A DNA stretch of 35,884 nucleotides from assembly GCF_000227765.1 (NCBI RefSeq), contig NZ_JH165159.1, positions 1,071,637 to 1,107,520 on the forward strand. The letters are read 5' to 3'. The translations under genes were made by a program, and so were the position numbers. The notes under the pieces were generated by a model. The model searched no databases, was not told the DNA's origin, and worked only from the letters and a program-made list of their open reading frames with translations. This document shows positions 8,393 to 15,848 of the stretch, piece by piece; positions within the stretch are counted from its first letter, which is position 1, and each line of letters opens with the position of its first letter. This DNA is from Neisseria wadsworthii 9715. GTDB lineage: Bacteria; Pseudomonadota; Gammaproteobacteria; Burkholderiales; Neisseriaceae.

Positions 8393-8605
8393 TTAATACA
8401 TTTTAGGAGGAAGCTGCTGGCTGCGCAGGCGTTTTTGCAGGCGTTTAACTGCCGCTGCTTTTTTGCGTTTGCGCTCGGTAGTTGGCTTTTCGTAAGCTTC
8501 GCGGGCGCGCAGCTCGGTCAGCAAGCCGGTTTTTTCTACAGCACGTTTGAAACGGCGCATCGCAACTTCAAAAGGTTCGTTTTCTTTTACACGAATAGCA
8601 GGCAT
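8393..8605 (-). CDS. rpsU: 30S ribosomal protein bS21
   Basis: This 70-residue basic protein binds the 30S platform near the 3' end of 16S rRNA and helps mRNA binding. The sequence [32 protein letters not shown] followed by a Lys/Arg-rich tail is typical of bS21. A good Shine-Dalgarno (AGGAA) lies 6 bp before the ATG. It is the first gene of the rpsU-yqeY-dnaG-rpoD cluster. Upstream lie a strong promoter (8814-8842) and a structured leader of about 200 nt. Confidence 0.96.
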   Translation of the reverse strand: MPAIRVKENEPFEVAMRRFKRAVEKTGLLTELRAREAYEKPTTERKRKKAAAVKRLQKRLRSQQLPPKMY

Positions 8606-8807
8606 TTTATTTCCTAGTATTAATTTAAATTGTTTGGATAACTGCGCCGGATATATAGACGGGCAGTTTGGATAATGAATGTGTATCTCGGTTTCGCAAC
8701 TAGCGGGGCGGGGATACGCGCCGTGATGTAAACATCACCTCCTAACAGGCCTGCCGCTTTTGCCGCAGGCGGAAAATAATCAGCCTGTGTAATACAGGCT
8801 GGAAAAT
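8606..8807 (-). ncRNA. Structured 5' leader of rpsU (candidate cis-regulatory RNA)
   Basis: The predicted transcript from the promoter at 8814-8842 has about 200 nt before rpsU. In order it holds a perfect 8-bp hairpin (8801-8781, 5-base loop), a 6-bp arm pair GCCTGC/GCAGGC (8770-8749), and a hairpin with arms GTGATGT/ACATCAC (8738-8723). The third hairpin overlaps AGGAGGTGAT (8743-8734), a 10-nt perfect complement to the 16S rRNA 3' end, with an ATG at 8735. That ATG opens only an 11-codon frame ending at 8700. A 10-bp direct repeat, GTTTGGATAA on the plus strand, occurs at 8632-8641 and 8666-8675. The structure is seen in the sequence; a regulatory role is inference. Confidence 0.5.
8781..8801 (-). 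terminator. Perfect hairpin after the rpsU promoter
   Basis: Eight-base arms CAGCCTGT / ACAGGCTG with a 5-base loop. On the minus strand it is followed by ATTATTTTCC. It could terminate spoT read-through, but it lies just downstream of the predicted rpsU start point, so it may be part of the rpsU leader. Confidence 0.45.
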
Positions 8808-8813
8808 CATGTA

Positions 8814-8842
8814 ATTATCTTAAAAAATGTGCGGCATGTCAA
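8814..8842 (-). promoter_or_regulatory. Strong sigma-70 promoter of rpsU and the downstream cluster
   Basis: A perfect TTGACA is followed by 17 bp and GATAAT on the minus strand. The -35 box lies 7 bp past the spoT stop codon. This is the best-scoring promoter-like sequence I found in the window. Confidence 0.75.
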
Positions 8843-8849
8843 TCCGTGT

Positions 8850-11006
8850 TTACACGCGGGTAACTCGGCGGACTTGCGGGATATGGTGCAGGGCATGGAT
8901 GATGCGGTTGAGCTGGGTCAAGTCTTTGGTTTTTATCCGGAATTTAAATTCGATAAATCCTTCGATACCTGCCTGGCTTTGCGACGGGGTTTCAACGGCT
9001 TCGATATCCGCACCTTCACCGGAAAGCGCTTGCGCCATAGCGGCCAATAAGCCGTGTGTATCTTCGGATGCAACCAAAATATTGGTGCGGTAAGTACGGT
9101 CTTGGATGGCACCCCAATCGGCATCAAGTTGTTGATCGGGATCGGCTTTTAATATATTGGGGCAGGTATCCCGATGGATAATCATACCTTGGTCTTTAAT
9201 GATTACCGCTTTGATGGCATCGCCGGGAATTGGGTTGCAGCATTGGCCCAGATGCACGCGTCCTGTTTCGTTTCCGCTGATTTTAATCGGGCTGAGTTTG
9301 ACTTCATCGCCAAAATGCTTGCCTGCCAGTTCGGCTATGTGCATGGCTACGGAGGCGGGCAATGTGTGTCCCATACCGACGTTGTATAAAACGTCCTCAA
9401 AAGTAGTTTGCTGATTGTTTAAATCGGCAAGATATTTTTCTTTCAGCTCTTCAGACAGGAGTACGTTTTGCGGCAGCAGGCTGGAAAGTGCTTTTTGCAG
9501 CAGGTTTTCGCCAAGAAGGATGGCATCTTGGCGGTTCATGTTTTTAATGTAGTTGCGGATGGCGCTGCGTGCCCGGCTTGAAACGGCAAAGTTGAGCCAC
9601 GCAGCGCTCGGGCGGGCCTGCTCGGAAGTGATGATTTCTACCGTATCGCCTGTTTTCAGTTTGGTGCGCAGCGGCATGGCTACTTTGTTGATACGGGCGG
9701 CAATGCAGCGGTGGCCGACGTCGGTGTGCACGGTGTAGGCAAAGTCAATTGGTGTAGCGCCTTTGGGTAATACAACAATCTTGCCTTTGGGTGTGAAAAT
9801 GTAAACTTCGTTGGGGAAAAGGTCGACTTTTACATGCTCTAAAAATTCGGTTGCGCTGGCACTGCGCGATTGCAAATCTAGAATATTTTGCAACCATGTA
9901 TTGGTGTTTATGGTAGCTTGGTCGAGTTTGTCATCGCCTGATTTATAAGCCCAGTGGCTTGCTACGCCGCCTTCTGCCACAGCTTCCATTTCACGTGTGC
10001 GGATTTGCACTTCGATGGGAAGGCCGTAGGGGCCTGTTAGAGTAGTGTGGAGGCTTTGGTAGCCGTTGCTTTTCGGGATTGCGATGTAGTCTTTGATTTT
10101 GCCTGGTTTTGGTTTGTAAAGTTGGTGTAATGCGCCCAGAGCAGCATAACAAGCGGGAATGTTGTTTACGATCACGCGAAAGCCGTAAATGTCCATTACT
10201 TCGTCGAAATGAATGTTTTTATTGCGCATTTTTTGATAAATGCTGTATAGGTTTTTTTCGCGGCCTTTGATTTGGGCTTCGATATTAGCGCTGACTAGGC
10301 GCTGGCTGAATGCACTCAGCACTTTGCCGACCACATCATGGTGATCTCGCCTGAATGCGCTCATGGCTTTGCGGAGCGCTTCGTAGCGGTTGGGGTAGAT
10401 ATTTTGAAAAGATAAATCCTGAAGTTCGCGGTAAGCATTATTCAGGCCGATTCTGTTGGCAATCGGTGCGTGGATTTCGAGTGTTTCATTGGCAATGCGC
10501 CGGCGTTTATCGGGGCGCATGGATCCGAGCGTGCGCATGTTGTGCAGACGGTCAGACAGTTTGACGATAATCACACGGATGTCTTTGGTCATTGCCAAGA
10601 TGAGTTTGCGGAAACTTTCTGCTTGATGTTCGGCTGCGCTGCCATATTCAAGTTTTTCCAATTTGGATAGGCCGTCCACCATGTCTGCAATGGTGTCGCC
10701 GAATTCTTCCGCAAGTTCGGCTTTGGTGGTGCCTGTGTCTTCTAAAACGTCATGCATTAAGCCCGCGCACAGGGTTTGTAAATCCATATGCCATTTAGCC
10801 AGCTCGGTGGCCACGGCAATCGGATGGGTGATGTAAGGTTCGCCGCTTTTACGGGTTTGCCCGTCGTGGGCATGAAAAGCGTAGGCACAAGCTTTTTCAA
10901 GTTGAACCAGCTCTTCTTTGCTTAAATAGGCCGCAGTACGGAATAGGAGGGCGCGGGCTTCGGTGGTTAGCTTGTCGTAAGGGGCGGTGGGTTTGGGCGC
11001 GGACAT
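8850..11006 (-). CDS. spoT: Bifunctional (p)ppGpp synthetase/hydrolase SpoT
   Basis: This 718-residue stringent-response enzyme makes and degrades (p)ppGpp. The HD hydrolase domain is intact: HAHDGQTRKSGEPYITHP at about 46-62 and HDVLED at 85-90. The synthetase domain follows, with RLHNMRTL, IYGFRVIV and KDYIAIPKSNGYQSLHT. A TGS domain (YIFTPKGKIVVLPKGATPIDFAY) lies around residue 400. A C-terminal ACT domain ends the protein. The intact HD motif argues for SpoT/Rel type over RelA, which has lost hydrolase residues. It follows rpoZ by 11 bp in the gmk-rpoZ-spoT order also found in E. coli. Confidence 0.95.
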   Translation of the reverse strand: MSAPKPTAPYDKLTTEARALLFRTAAYLSKEELVQLEKACAYAFHAHDGQTRKSGEPYITHPIAVATELAKWHMDLQTLCAGLMHDVLEDTGTTKAELAEEFGDTIADMVDGLSKLEKLEYGSAAEHQAESFRKLILAMTKDIRVIIVKLSDRLHNMRTLGSMRPDKRRRIANETLEIHAPIANRIGLNNAYRELQDLSFQNIYPNRYEALRKAMSAFRRDHHDVVGKVLSAFSQRLVSANIEAQIKGREKNLYSIYQKMRNKNIHFDEVMDIYGFRVIVNNIPACYAALGALHQLYKPKPGKIKDYIAIPKSNGYQSLHTTLTGPYGLPIEVQIRTREMEAVAEGGVASHWAYKSGDDKLDQATINTNTWLQNILDLQSRSASATEFLEHVKVDLFPNEVYIFTPKGKIVVLPKGATPIDFAYTVHTDVGHRCIAARINKVAMPLRTKLKTGDTVEIITSEQARPSAAWLNFAVSSRARSAIRNYIKNMNRQDAILLGENLLQKALSSLLPQNVLLSEELKEKYLADLNNQQTTFEDVLYNVGMGHTLPASVAMHIAELAGKHFGDEVKLSPIKISGNETGRVHLGQCCNPIPGDAIKAVIIKDQGMIIHRDTCPNILKADPDQQLDADWGAIQDRTYRTNILVASEDTHGLLAAMAQALSGEGADIEAVETPSQSQAGIEGFIEFKFRIKTKDLTQLNRIIHALHHIPQVRRVTRV

Positions 11007-11017
11007 GGCAATGCCTG

Positions 11018-11224
11018 TTATTTGTTAAGCTTCAGAATGTCAGCGGTAATTTGGCCTGCAGCGATTTCGCGCAGTGCGGTAACGGTGGCTTTGTTGTTGC
11101 GGATGTCTTCAACCAAAGGGGCTGTGCCGTTTTCCAGCTGGCGTGCGCGGCGTGCTGCTGCCAAGGTTAAATCGAAGTGATTGGGGATTTTACTGATGCA
11201 GTCTTCTACTGTGATACGGGCCAT
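11018..11224 (-). CDS. rpoZ: RNA polymerase omega subunit
   Basis: This 68-residue protein is the omega subunit, which supports assembly of the beta' subunit and in E. coli takes part in the (p)ppGpp site. [30 protein letters not shown] is the conserved core. It is short compared with the 91 residues of E. coli, but this length is usual in beta-proteobacteria. It lies between gmk and spoT, 11 bp before spoT. Confidence 0.95.
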   Translation of the reverse strand: MARITVEDCISKIPNHFDLTLAAARRARQLENGTAPLVEDIRNNKATVTALREIAAGQITADILKLNK

Positions 11225-11291
11225 GTTGTTTCTTTCTTGAATTAATAAATAAAAATTTTGAAAAGTATAGTGTGAATATTGTCGCTAAATT

Positions 11292-11909
11292 TTAGGAATT
11301 TTCCAATAGGTTTTCGATAAATTGTTTTTGATTTGATTGCTTTAATCTATTGGATTTGATGATGTGCAGCAGATTGTTTTCTGCTTCATCCAAGTTGTCG
11401 TTGACAACTAAATAGTCGAAAAGCAGTGATTGCTCAATTTCATTACGGGCTTCAGACAGGCGTTTGTCAATCACTTCTTCGCTATCCGTTTTCCGGCCCC
11501 GCAAACGGTCGCTCAAGCTTTGGAATGACGGCGGCAGAAGGAAAATGCTGATGGATTCGGGTAGGGCTCGGCGGATTTGTTCGGCGCCTTGCACGTCGAT
11601 TTCCAATATCACATCGTAGCCTTGGTTTTGCAGCTGTTCAACACTTTCTTGGCTGGTGCCGTAATAGTTGCCGAAAACATTTGCATATTCTAAAAAGGCG
11701 GATTGATTAATCAGATGTTCGAATTGTGAAATATTAACGAAATGGTAATGCTTGCCGTCGATTTCGCCTTCGCGGGGTTGGCGGGTGGTGTGTGAAACGG
11801 AAGCGCAGATGTCTTTGTTACGGTTGAGCAGGCGGGAAACCAGAGTGGTTTTACCTGTGCCGGATGCGGCGGATATAATAAAAATATTGCCTTTTTGGGG
11901 GGTGCGCAT
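11292..11909 (-). CDS. gmk: Guanylate kinase
   Basis: This 205-residue kinase phosphorylates GMP to GDP with ATP. The P-loop SAASGTGKTTLVSRLL lies near residues 14-29. The GMP-binding segment TTRQPREGEIDGKHYHFV and the VILEIDVQGAEQIRR motif follow. The length is normal. It is the first gene of gmk-rpoZ-spoT and is divergent from apt. A perfect TATAAT (11942-11947) lies 33 bp upstream on its strand. No Shine-Dalgarno is obvious. An 11-bp DUS core lies inside the gene at 11451-11461. Confidence 0.96.
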   Translation of the reverse strand: MRTPQKGNIFIISAASGTGKTTLVSRLLNRNKDICASVSHTTRQPREGEIDGKHYHFVNISQFEHLINQSAFLEYANVFGNYYGTSQESVEQLQNQGYDVILEIDVQGAEQIRRALPESISIFLLPPSFQSLSDRLRGRKTDSEEVIDKRLSEARNEIEQSLLFDYLVVNDNLDEAENNLLHIIKSNRLKQSNQKQFIENLLENS

Positions 11910-11941
11910 AATCGGATGGGAAATGGTTTTGTAACTTATTA

Positions 11942-11947
11942 ATTATA
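11942..11947 (-). promoter_or_regulatory. Candidate -10 box for gmk-rpoZ-spoT
   Basis: Perfect TATAAT on the minus strand 33 bp before the gmk ATG. No convincing -35 box is found at 16-18 bp, so the promoter is only partly supported. Confidence 0.4.
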
Positions 11948-11964
11948 CCGCAGGCATTTGAATT

Positions 11965-11994
11965 CAGACAGTAAAACATAAAATTTGTTACAAT
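11965..11994 (+). promoter_or_regulatory. Candidate promoter of apt
   Basis: CAGACA is followed by 18 bp and TACAAT, the latter preceded by TGT, giving an extended -10. The -35 lies within a partial DUS (TTCAGACAG). The -10 ends 35 bp before the apt start. Confidence 0.5.
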
Positions 11995-12029
11995 GTTTTG
12001 TTTTTGTTAATTGAACGGGAACTGTATCT

Positions 12030-12593
12030 ATGATGTTGACGCATGCTGATGCGATAGGTGTTCGTGAATTAGCCGATAAAATCAGAAAAATTCCGAACTG
12101 GCCGGAGAAGGGTATTCTTTTTCATGATATTACGCCGGTTTTGCAAAGTCCGCAGTATTTCAGATTGTTGGTTGATTTGCTGGTTTATCGCTATATGGGG
12201 CAGAAAATTGATGTGGTAGCCGGATTAGATGCCCGTGGTTTTATTATCGGGGCGGCGCTGGCATATCAGTTGAATGTCGGCTTTGTGCCGATTCGCAAAA
12301 AAGGCAAGCTTCCTTTTAAAACGGTTTCCCAAAGCTATTCTTTGGAATATGGCGAGGCCGTTGTTGAAATACACACCGATGCTGTGCAGTCGGGATCAAG
12401 GGTGCTGTTGGTGGATGATCTGGTTGCAACAGGTGGCACAATGCTGGCAGGGGTTGAGTTGATTAGGAAGTTGGGTGCGGAAGTGGTTGAGGCATCGGCA
12501 ATTTTAGAGTTTACAGACTTACCGGGCGGCAAAAAAATCCGCGATGCCGGAGTGTCTTTGTTTACTCTGTGTCAGAATGAAGGATGTATGTAA
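12030..12593 (+). CDS. apt: Adenine phosphoribosyltransferase
   Basis: This 187-residue enzyme salvages adenine to AMP using PRPP. The PRPP-binding motif [14 protein letters not shown] lies around residues 128-141, and [16 protein letters not shown] and [11 protein letters not shown] are typical. Two ATG codons begin the frame. The length matches the family. It is monocistronic between divergent gmk and convergent pbpG, with its own candidate promoter and a long DUS-based terminator downstream. Confidence 0.96.
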   Translation: MMLTHADAIGVRELADKIRKIPNWPEKGILFHDITPVLQSPQYFRLLVDLLVYRYMGQKIDVVAGLDARGFIIGAALAYQLNVGFVPIRKKGKLPFKTVSQSYSLEYGEAVVEIHTDAVQSGSRVLLVDDLVATGGTMLAGVELIRKLGAEVVEASAILEFTDLPGGKKIRDAGVSLFTLCQNEGCM

Positions 12594-12610
12594 GTTTATA
12601 TGTCTCGCGA

Positions 12611-12657
12611 TATAAACAATGCCTGTCTGAAACTTTTTCAGACAGGCATTGTTTATA
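12611..12657. terminator. Bidirectional DUS terminator between apt and pbpG
   Basis: Perfect 22-bp arms, with the DUS inside, are separated by 3 bp. The symmetry extends about 8 bp beyond the DUS. It lies 18 bp past the apt stop and 24 bp from the pbpG stop, so it can serve both convergent genes. Confidence 0.85.
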
Positions 12658-12660
12658 GAC

Positions 12661-12692
12661 CGCCCGGTTAAAACTGAGTTTTAAGACGGGCG
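12661..12692. terminator. Hairpin overlapping the pbpG stop codon
   Basis: An interrupted inverted repeat has outer arms CGCCCG / CGGGCG and inner arms TTAAAACT / AGTTTTAA around one base. The stop codon of pbpG lies inside it. It may act as an additional terminator. Confidence 0.4.
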
Positions 12693-13625
12693 TTGGTTCA
12701 TCCAAGATTCAATGCGTCGTGCATCGTTTACGCGGGTAGCTGATGAGGGAGAGTTCAACAGAATAATCGTTACGGGTTGTTTTTGCACATTGGCTTTAAC
12801 TACCATGGAGCGACCGGATTCGCGAATGTAGCCGGTTTTCTGTAACTCAATATTCCAAGAGCCTTCGCGTACTAAGGCATTGGAATTTTTATAATTTTGT
12901 TTGCCGGAGGCTGTGTACACCGAGCTGTAGTTAGAGGTGCTCAGCTGGCGGATTTTTGAGTAGCCGCTAGCAGCGGAAACCAGCTTGCTTAAATCGCTGG
13001 CAGTCGATACGTTGCGGTAATCCAAGCCGGTTGGTTCGTAGAAACGGCTGTTGGTCATGCCCAAAGATTGGGCTTTTTTATTCATGTCTGCTACAAATGC
13101 GCTCATGCCGCCCGGATATGTACGGCCTAAGGCGTGAGTAGCACGGTTTTCGCTCGACATCAAACTCAAGTGCAGCAGTTGGCCGCGGGTAAGCGTAGTC
13201 CCTATTGCTAAGCGGCTGCCGGTACCTTTTCTGCGGTCTATCTCGTCAGATGTGATGGTTATTTCTTCATTTAGGCTTTGTCCGCCGTCCAATACAACCA
13301 TTGCCGACATCAGCTTAGAAATGGATGCAATGGGCATAACCCGGTTCATGTTTTTCTGATAGAGAATCTCACCGGTTTTGTTATTCATAATTAAAGCAGA
13401 TTGTGAAGAGAGCAATGGACCTGCCATGGCCGCCTGCATTTCGATTTGTTGTGCAGGGTTTTCGGCAATAAAGTTACCGATAGGATCGTGCTCGGTGGGG
13501 AAGTTTTGCTCAAGGAATTGGCCGAGTACATCTAGGTCGTTTGCAGCGGCAGGTAAAGATGCTGCGCTTAAGCTGATACCGAGTAATATGGCCGCAAAGG
13601 TTTTCTGGGTACGTTTCATCAACAT
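12681..13625 (-). CDS. pbpG: D-alanyl-D-alanine endopeptidase (PBP7 type)
   Basis: This 314-residue periplasmic serine peptidase of the S11 family cleaves peptidoglycan cross-links. A signal peptide covers about residues 1-28 (LLGISLSAASLPAAAND). The penicillin-binding motifs are present: SISK at 101-104 with the nucleophile Ser101, SEN at 158-160, and KTG near 265. The start could be the first Met or Met3 (MKRTQK). There is no C-terminal amphipathic anchor, unlike PBP5/6, which supports the PBP7 type. It is convergent with apt and divergent from clpX. Confidence 0.9.
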   Translation of the reverse strand: MLMKRTQKTFAAILLGISLSAASLPAAANDLDVLGQFLEQNFPTEHDPIGNFIAENPAQQIEMQAAMAGPLLSSQSALIMNNKTGEILYQKNMNRVMPIASISKLMSAMVVLDGGQSLNEEITITSDEIDRRKGTGSRLAIGTTLTRGQLLHLSLMSSENRATHALGRTYPGGMSAFVADMNKKAQSLGMTNSRFYEPTGLDYRNVSTASDLSKLVSAASGYSKIRQLSTSNYSSVYTASGKQNYKNSNALVREGSWNIELQKTGYIRESGRSMVVKANVQKQPVTIILLNSPSSATRVNDARRIESWMNQRPS

Positions 13626-13803
13626 AAGAAAAATCGCTTTCTGATGTTTAAAATAGGGATTTGTAGACGGTTGGAATATAAATGCTAATAATTCTGTAAA
13701 CGATATAATAAGTTACAGTGCTTGCCGTGAAATTTTAGATTTGCGGCGTTATTTTTTTATTGTCGGTTAGGTTGCTTATTTTTGTAAAGTATAGTTTGCC
13801 TAA

Positions 13804-13823
13804 CTTGGCATTTATTTGCCAAG
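13804..13823. promoter_or_regulatory. Palindrome upstream of clpX, possible operator
   Basis: CTTGGCA and TGCCAAG are separated by 6 bp. It lies just downstream of a TATAGT box and about 50 bp upstream of the main clpX promoter. No T-run follows, so an operator is more likely than a terminator. The regulator is unknown. Confidence 0.35.
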
Positions 13824-13844
13824 ACTTTGCGTTGTTGTGTTGCG

Positions 13845-13856
13845 TGCCTGTCTGAA
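13845..13856 (+). repeat. Single DUS upstream of clpX
   Basis: One TG-wadDUS copy between the palindrome and the clpX promoter. Confidence 0.85.
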
Positions 13857-13871
13857 AAAGCAAGGGGTTGT

Positions 13872-13900
13872 TTGAAAAAGTGGCGGATAATTATTATACT
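13872..13900 (+). promoter_or_regulatory. Promoter of clpX
   Basis: TTGAAA, 17 bp, TATACT, each box one mismatch from consensus. The -10 ends 61 bp before the ATG at 13962. Because this promoter is downstream of the first in-frame start at 13827, it supports the later start. Confidence 0.65.
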
Positions 13901-13961
13901 TTATATTTTGTCAGGCGTTTTTGCGCTTGAAGTATTTATCACATCACAGACTGGATCATCC

Positions 13962-15239
13962 ATGACCACGGAAAATGAAAATCGAACTTGCTCTTTTTGC
14001 GGTAAAGCAGAGCATGAAGTAAAGAATTTAATCGAAGGCGAACACGCATTTATCTGCAATGAATGTGTGGAAGCGTGTGGTGTGATGCTGGGCGGAAGCG
14101 AAGCGCCTGAAAGTGGAAAAGTAGGGCCGAACAAAGATTCGGGATTGTCGAATAAATTGCCCACGCCTGCAGAAATTGTAGCGAATCTGAATGATCATGT
14201 AATAGGCCAGGATCAAGCGAAAAAAGCTTTGGCTGTGGCGGTTTATAATCATTACAAACGCCTGCGCCATCCCAAAGAAAATAATAATGTGGAGCTTTCA
14301 AAGAGTAATATTTTGCTGATCGGCCCTACCGGGTCGGGTAAAACTTTGCTGGCCCAATCTTTGGCAAGAAAATTGGATGTTCCTTTTGTGATGGCGGATG
14401 CCACTACACTGACTGAAGCGGGCTATGTGGGCGAAGATGTCGAGCAAATCATTACCAAATTATTAGGAAAATGTGATTTCGATGTTGAAAAAGCCCAGCG
14501 CGGTATTGTGTATATTGATGAAATCGACAAAATTTCACGTAAAAGCGATAACCCTTCCATTACCCGCGATGTATCGGGTGAGGGGGTGCAGCAGGCTTTG
14601 TTGAAACTGATTGAAGGCACGGTTGCCAGTGTGCCGCCGCAAGGTGGGCGTAAACATCCTAATCAGGAATTTATTCAAGTAGATACCACCAATATTTTGT
14701 TTATTTGCGGTGGTGCGTTTGCCGGTTTGGAGAAAGTCATCCGCCAGCGTACGGAAAAAGGCGGTATCGGTTTCGGAGCGGCGGTACATAGTAAGGATGA
14801 TGATTCTAAAATTACCGAGCTTTTCCAAACGGTTGAACCGGAAGATTTGATCAAATTCGGTCTGATTCCCGAGCTGATTGGTCGTTTGCCGGTAATTGCT
14901 GCGTTGGCAGAATTGGATGAAGATGCGCTGATTAATATTTTGACCGAACCTAAAAACGCATTGGTGAAGCAGTATCAGGCACTGTTTGAAATGGAAGGCG
15001 CAGAGCTGGAAATAGAAGAAGCGGCGCTGCGCAGTGTTGCCAAGTTGGCTTTGGAGCGTAAAACAGGGGCGCGTGGTTTACGCTCCATTTTGGAAAAATC
15101 GCTGTTGGATACCATGTATTTGCTGCCGGATTTGAAAGATGTGAAACGCGTTTTGATTACGGCTGACGTGGTTGAAAAGGGAGAGCAACCTAAGCTCTTT
15201 TTGGCAAATGGGAAAGAATATGAGGCGAAAGCCGGTTAG
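13962..15239 (+). CDS. clpX: ATP-dependent Clp protease ATP-binding subunit ClpX
   Basis: This 425-residue AAA+ unfoldase feeds substrates to ClpP. The start [15 protein letters not shown] at 13962 is chosen over an in-frame start 135 bp upstream, because family members begin at the zinc domain and a promoter lies between. The zinc-binding domain has CSFC and CNECVEAC. Walker A is GPTGSGKT, Walker B is IVYIDEID, the pore loop is GYVGED, and the ClpP-contact loop has GGIGFG. clpP is not adjacent in this window. A DUS-pair terminator follows 14 bp after the stop. Confidence 0.96.
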   Translation: MTTENENRTCSFCGKAEHEVKNLIEGEHAFICNECVEACGVMLGGSEAPESGKVGPNKDSGLSNKLPTPAEIVANLNDHVIGQDQAKKALAVAVYNHYKRLRHPKENNNVELSKSNILLIGPTGSGKTLLAQSLARKLDVPFVMADATTLTEAGYVGEDVEQIITKLLGKCDFDVEKAQRGIVYIDEIDKISRKSDNPSITRDVSGEGVQQALLKLIEGTVASVPPQGGRKHPNQEFIQVDTTNILFICGGAFAGLEKVIRQRTEKGGIGFGAAVHSKDDDSKITELFQTVEPEDLIKFGLIPELIGRLPVIAALAELDEDALINILTEPKNALVKQYQALFEMEGAELEIEEAALRSVAKLALERKTGARGLRSILEKSLLDTMYLLPDLKDVKRVLITADVVEKGEQPKLFLANGKEYEAKAG

Positions 15240-15253
15240 GTTTTTGTTTTGAG

Positions 15254-15294
15254 AATGCCTGTCTGAAACATGCGTAAGTTTTCAGACAGGCATT
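15254..15294 (+). terminator. DUS-pair terminator of clpX
   Basis: Perfect 15-bp arms with an 11-base loop are followed by a T-run on the plus strand. It lies between the convergent clpX and comP, just past both stops, and can serve both. Confidence 0.85.
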
Positions 15295-15300
15295 TTTTAT

Positions 15301-15771
15301 TTAATACACCATTCTGCACTGTTTGTCAGTGCTGTTGGCACCTGAGAAGAAATTATCGTTGTCATCGCATGTGCTTTTGCTGGATTCGCAAATGATAATT
15401 TGCTGGGCTTCGTTGATTTTAATAACACGCGGCTCTGCGCTTTTGTTAAAAGCAACGGCTTTTAATGTAAACCGATCGGTATTTGCGCCGCGGGCATTGC
15501 CTTGAGGTTTGATACAGAAATGGTTATTGGCAGTAATGGGAAGTGTGGGCCAAGTGGTGGAGTTTCGTTTGAACGAGTGGTGTTGCAGATAGAATTTTTC
15601 CATAAAATGGGCGTTTTCAATTAAAGCGCCCTGCACTTCGGCGATTCTGGCGTCGCGAACGTAATTGCTGTAAGTAGGGTAGGCAATTAGGGCGAGTATG
15701 CTGAATACTGTGATGGCAATCAGCATCTCGACAAGCGTAAATCCGCTGTTGAGTGAATAATTGTTATGCAT
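15301..15771 (-). CDS. comP: Type IV minor pilin ComP, the DUS receptor
   Basis: This 156-residue class III-processed prepilin matches ComP, the minor pilin that binds DUS during natural transformation. The leader MHNNYSLNSG is cut before FTLVEMLIAI, with Glu5 of the mature pilin present. Segments such as ENAHFMEKFYLQ, TLPI, ARGA and FTLKAVAF match what I remember of meningococcal ComP, including four cysteines in the mature part (FCI, IICE, STC, KQC). The ATG at 15771 is chosen because an earlier in-frame start would add a 25-residue hydrophobic stretch before the leader. An A/T-rich Fur-like sequence (15799-15813) lies upstream, probably chance. It follows another minor pilin by 77 bp. Confidence 0.88.
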   Translation of the reverse strand: MHNNYSLNSGFTLVEMLIAITVFSILALIAYPTYSNYVRDARIAEVQGALIENAHFMEKFYLQHHSFKRNSTTWPTLPITANNHFCIKPQGNARGANTDRFTLKAVAFNKSAEPRVIKINEAQQIIICESSKSTCDDNDNFFSGANSTDKQCRMVY

Positions 15772-15848
15772 AATTAACCCAAATGTGAAACTAAATAAGA
15801 TAATAATTATTTTGGTTAGTATGCTGAATTCACGCGGATTTGTCAAAA

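Larger units (their letters stand above)
13626..13961. other. 336-bp gap between pbpG and clpX
   Basis: Two candidate promoters read toward clpX: a TATAGT at 13790-13795 with a poor -35, and a good one at 13872-13900. Between them lie a palindrome (13804-13823) and a single DUS (13845-13856). No strong promoter was recognised for pbpG. Confidence 0.6.

Noticed and set aside
8700-8735. 11-codon frame following AGGAGGTG in the rpsU leader, as a separate gene
   Set aside because: The spacing from Shine-Dalgarno to ATG is too short for efficient initiation; it is treated as part of the leader.
13827-13961. 45-codon N-terminal extension of ClpX
   Set aside because: The added residues are not part of the family, and a good promoter (13872-13900) lies inside this stretch.
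15799-15813. Fur box upstream of comP
   Set aside because: The match is about 12 of 19 bases in AT-rich sequence and one half is missing.
15772-15846. 25-residue N-terminal extension of ComP
   Set aside because: It would place a second hydrophobic segment before a normal prepilin leader; the ATG at 15771 gives a standard prepilin.
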